Source of the DNA: Bacillota bacterium | Lineage (GTDB): Bacteria > Bacillota > Bacilli > Alicyclobacillales > SLC66 | Reading direction: 5' to 3' | Assembly: GCA_021846145.1 (NCBI GenBank) | Contig: JAJZCJ010000210.1 | Coordinates: 1-5,713 of the forward strand | Length of the DNA stretch: 5,713 nt | In this document: positions 4,927-5,713 of the stretch, one piece after another | Numbering within the stretch: position 1 is the stretch's first letter | Layout: each line of letters starts with the position of its first letter | Translations under genes and position numbers: made by a program | Notes under the pieces: model-generated | What the model saw: the letters and a program-made list of their open reading frames with translations, nothing else | What the model was told of the DNA's origin: nothing | Database searches by the model: none

Positions 4927-5713
4927 TTACGCCTGACCACTTAAGCCTGTGTGAAAATTCGCATGTGCCTTCAGTTGCGACATGGCGTTCGTCATCATGT
5001 TGAACTCATTGGTTGAGTTCGTTATGTCCGAATTCCATTGTGTTGTACTGCTTTGGTTGATCACTGGCGTGTTGTAGTATGCGCTTGCACCATCTACTTC
5101 TTGGTTCTGGATGCTGCTAAGATCGTCACTTGTAATGTTGGACATGTCAGAATAATCATTTTCCAGTGCGCTCAAAGCTGTGTTTACTTTGTCAATAATA
5201 CCATTAATTTCACTATCATTTACGTACTGCGCATCAGTATTAAAGGTGCTGATCTCACTCTGAAATGCGCTCACATCATTGGAAATAGCGTTGGCATCCG
5301 TAGACATCGTGGCTACATCATCATTCAACGCCTGGCTTCCAAACGCATCGTTACTCGTTATATTATTTTCCAAATTAGCAATCGTGTTCGAATCTCCTGT
5401 TAAAATAGCAATATCATTGAAAAGTTTTTGGCCATCATTAATTAAAATAGAGGCAGCCTTTTGGTAATTGGCAGCCGTCATCGCCGCCACACCCGCCAAA
5501 TAAGATTCATGCTGCGTAAGCAGATTTTTGGCATTGCTTAATTGTGCTTGCATATCTGGTGTGTTGTTGTACGTTAACGCATGGTTGTAATCTGTAATGG
5601 CGAGCCGATAATTGTTGTTATTCAATGCATCTTGAGCAGCCTGAATATAAGAATGGTACATGGTATTGCGATGATTCTCATACACAAAATAAGTGATCAT
5701 GCCGACAATAATG
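4927..5713 (-). CDS. Membrane-anchored helical (TPR-like, coiled-coil) protein, 5' end missing
   Basis: The frame stays open to the right edge: the bases before the ATG at 5700 add IIVG, continuing a hydrophobic segment (IIVGMITYFVYE). That ATG has no ribosome site and is probably internal. Residues below are counted from it. A membrane helix is followed by an outward-facing, mostly alpha-helical part. Residues 14-87 contain two TPR-like units (YIQAAQDALNNNNYRLAITDY and YLAGVAAMTAANYQKAASIL). Residues 95-200 are a long polar, Asn/Asp/Ser-rich stretch, probably coiled coil, and the C-terminus is polar. Composition and layout suggest a membrane-tethered extracytoplasmic protein, perhaps with an N-terminal zinc-ribbon domain outside the window as in similar proteins; this cannot be seen. 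Codons for residues 127-185 are duplicated at 3248-3428. It lies 51 bases upstream of the membrane-protein gene, probably in the same transcript. Function unknown. Confidence 0.75.
   Translation of the reverse strand, partial: IIVGMITYFVYENHRNTMYHSYIQAAQDALNNNNYRLAITDYNHALTYNNTPDMQAQLSNAKNLLTQHESYLAGVAAMTAANYQKAASILINDGQKLFNDIAILTGDSNTIANLENNITSNDAFGSQALNDDVATMSTDANAISNDVSAFQSEISTFNTDAQYVNDSEINGIIDKVNTALSALENDYSDMSNITSDDLSSIQNQEVDGASAYYNTPVINQSSTTQWNSDITNSTNEFNMMTNAMSQLKAHANFHTGLSGQA

Noticed and set aside
5038..5403. Plus-strand frame antisense to the helical repeat gene
   Set aside because: Shadow of the repetitive Asn/Asp codons on the other strand; no ribosome site or motif.
4927..5700. 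ATG at 5700 as the start of the helical repeat protein
   Set aside because: The upstream codons continue a hydrophobic segment to the window edge and there is no ribosome site, so the gene probably begins beyond 5713.

Overview
The window looks like a piece of a Gram-positive (Bacillota) chromosome. Shine-Dalgarno sites are strong (AGGAGG before the DUF2239 gene, AGGAG before the membrane protein), promoters are of sigma-A type (TTGACA-17-TACTAT and TTGACT-17-TATAAT), and GC content is moderate. The gene content (FCD-type GntR regulator, family-5 solute-binding protein, IS200/IS605-like element end, COG3910-type ATPase) would fit an Alicyclobacillus-like or other spore-forming environmental Bacillota, but genus cannot be settled from the sequence. 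Almost every real gene is on the minus strand; the one likely plus-strand gene is a 65-residue zinc-ribbon protein.

Left part (1-1060). Read on the minus strand, a GntR/FCD repressor gene (996-349) is followed 22 bases later by the start of a peptide-type ABC solute-binding protein (326 to about 120). That second gene is cut off in the middle of its conserved N-terminal motif by what looks like the right end of an IS200/IS605-family element (1 to about 116), whose body lies outside the window. The regulator has a good promoter and, just downstream of the predicted transcription start, a perfect 11-1-11 palindrome, the natural candidate for its autoregulatory operator.

Middle left (1060-1642). 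A small plus-strand zinc-ribbon gene (1268-1465) has its own TATAAT box, overlapped by a short palindrome, and is followed by a hairpin that may act as a terminator between converging genes.

Centre (1643-4135). A minus-strand operon runs DUF2239 protein, then a gene fragment, then a COG3910-like AAA/ABC-type ATPase, then an exported TIM-barrel protein (GH114/spherulin-4-like). It is driven by a sigma-A promoter buried in a perfect 21-bp inverted repeat with an 8-bp spacer. Between the DUF2239 and ATPase genes sits a 181-bp segment about 91% identical, without gaps, to the inside of the large gene at the right edge: a partial gene duplication that left a 60-codon remnant.

Right part (4136-5713). 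An intergenic stretch with helically phased T-tracts and a minus-strand terminator separates that operon from a two-gene unit: a membrane-anchored helical repeat protein (runs off the right edge) and a multi-pass membrane protein with a Gly/Tyr-rich N-terminus.

The most noteworthy signals are the long perfect inverted repeat over the DUF2239 promoter, the 181-bp partial duplication inside that operon, the transposon end that disrupts the regulator's likely target gene, and the compact operator design of the GntR gene. I see no CRISPR array, tRNA, rRNA or clear defence system.
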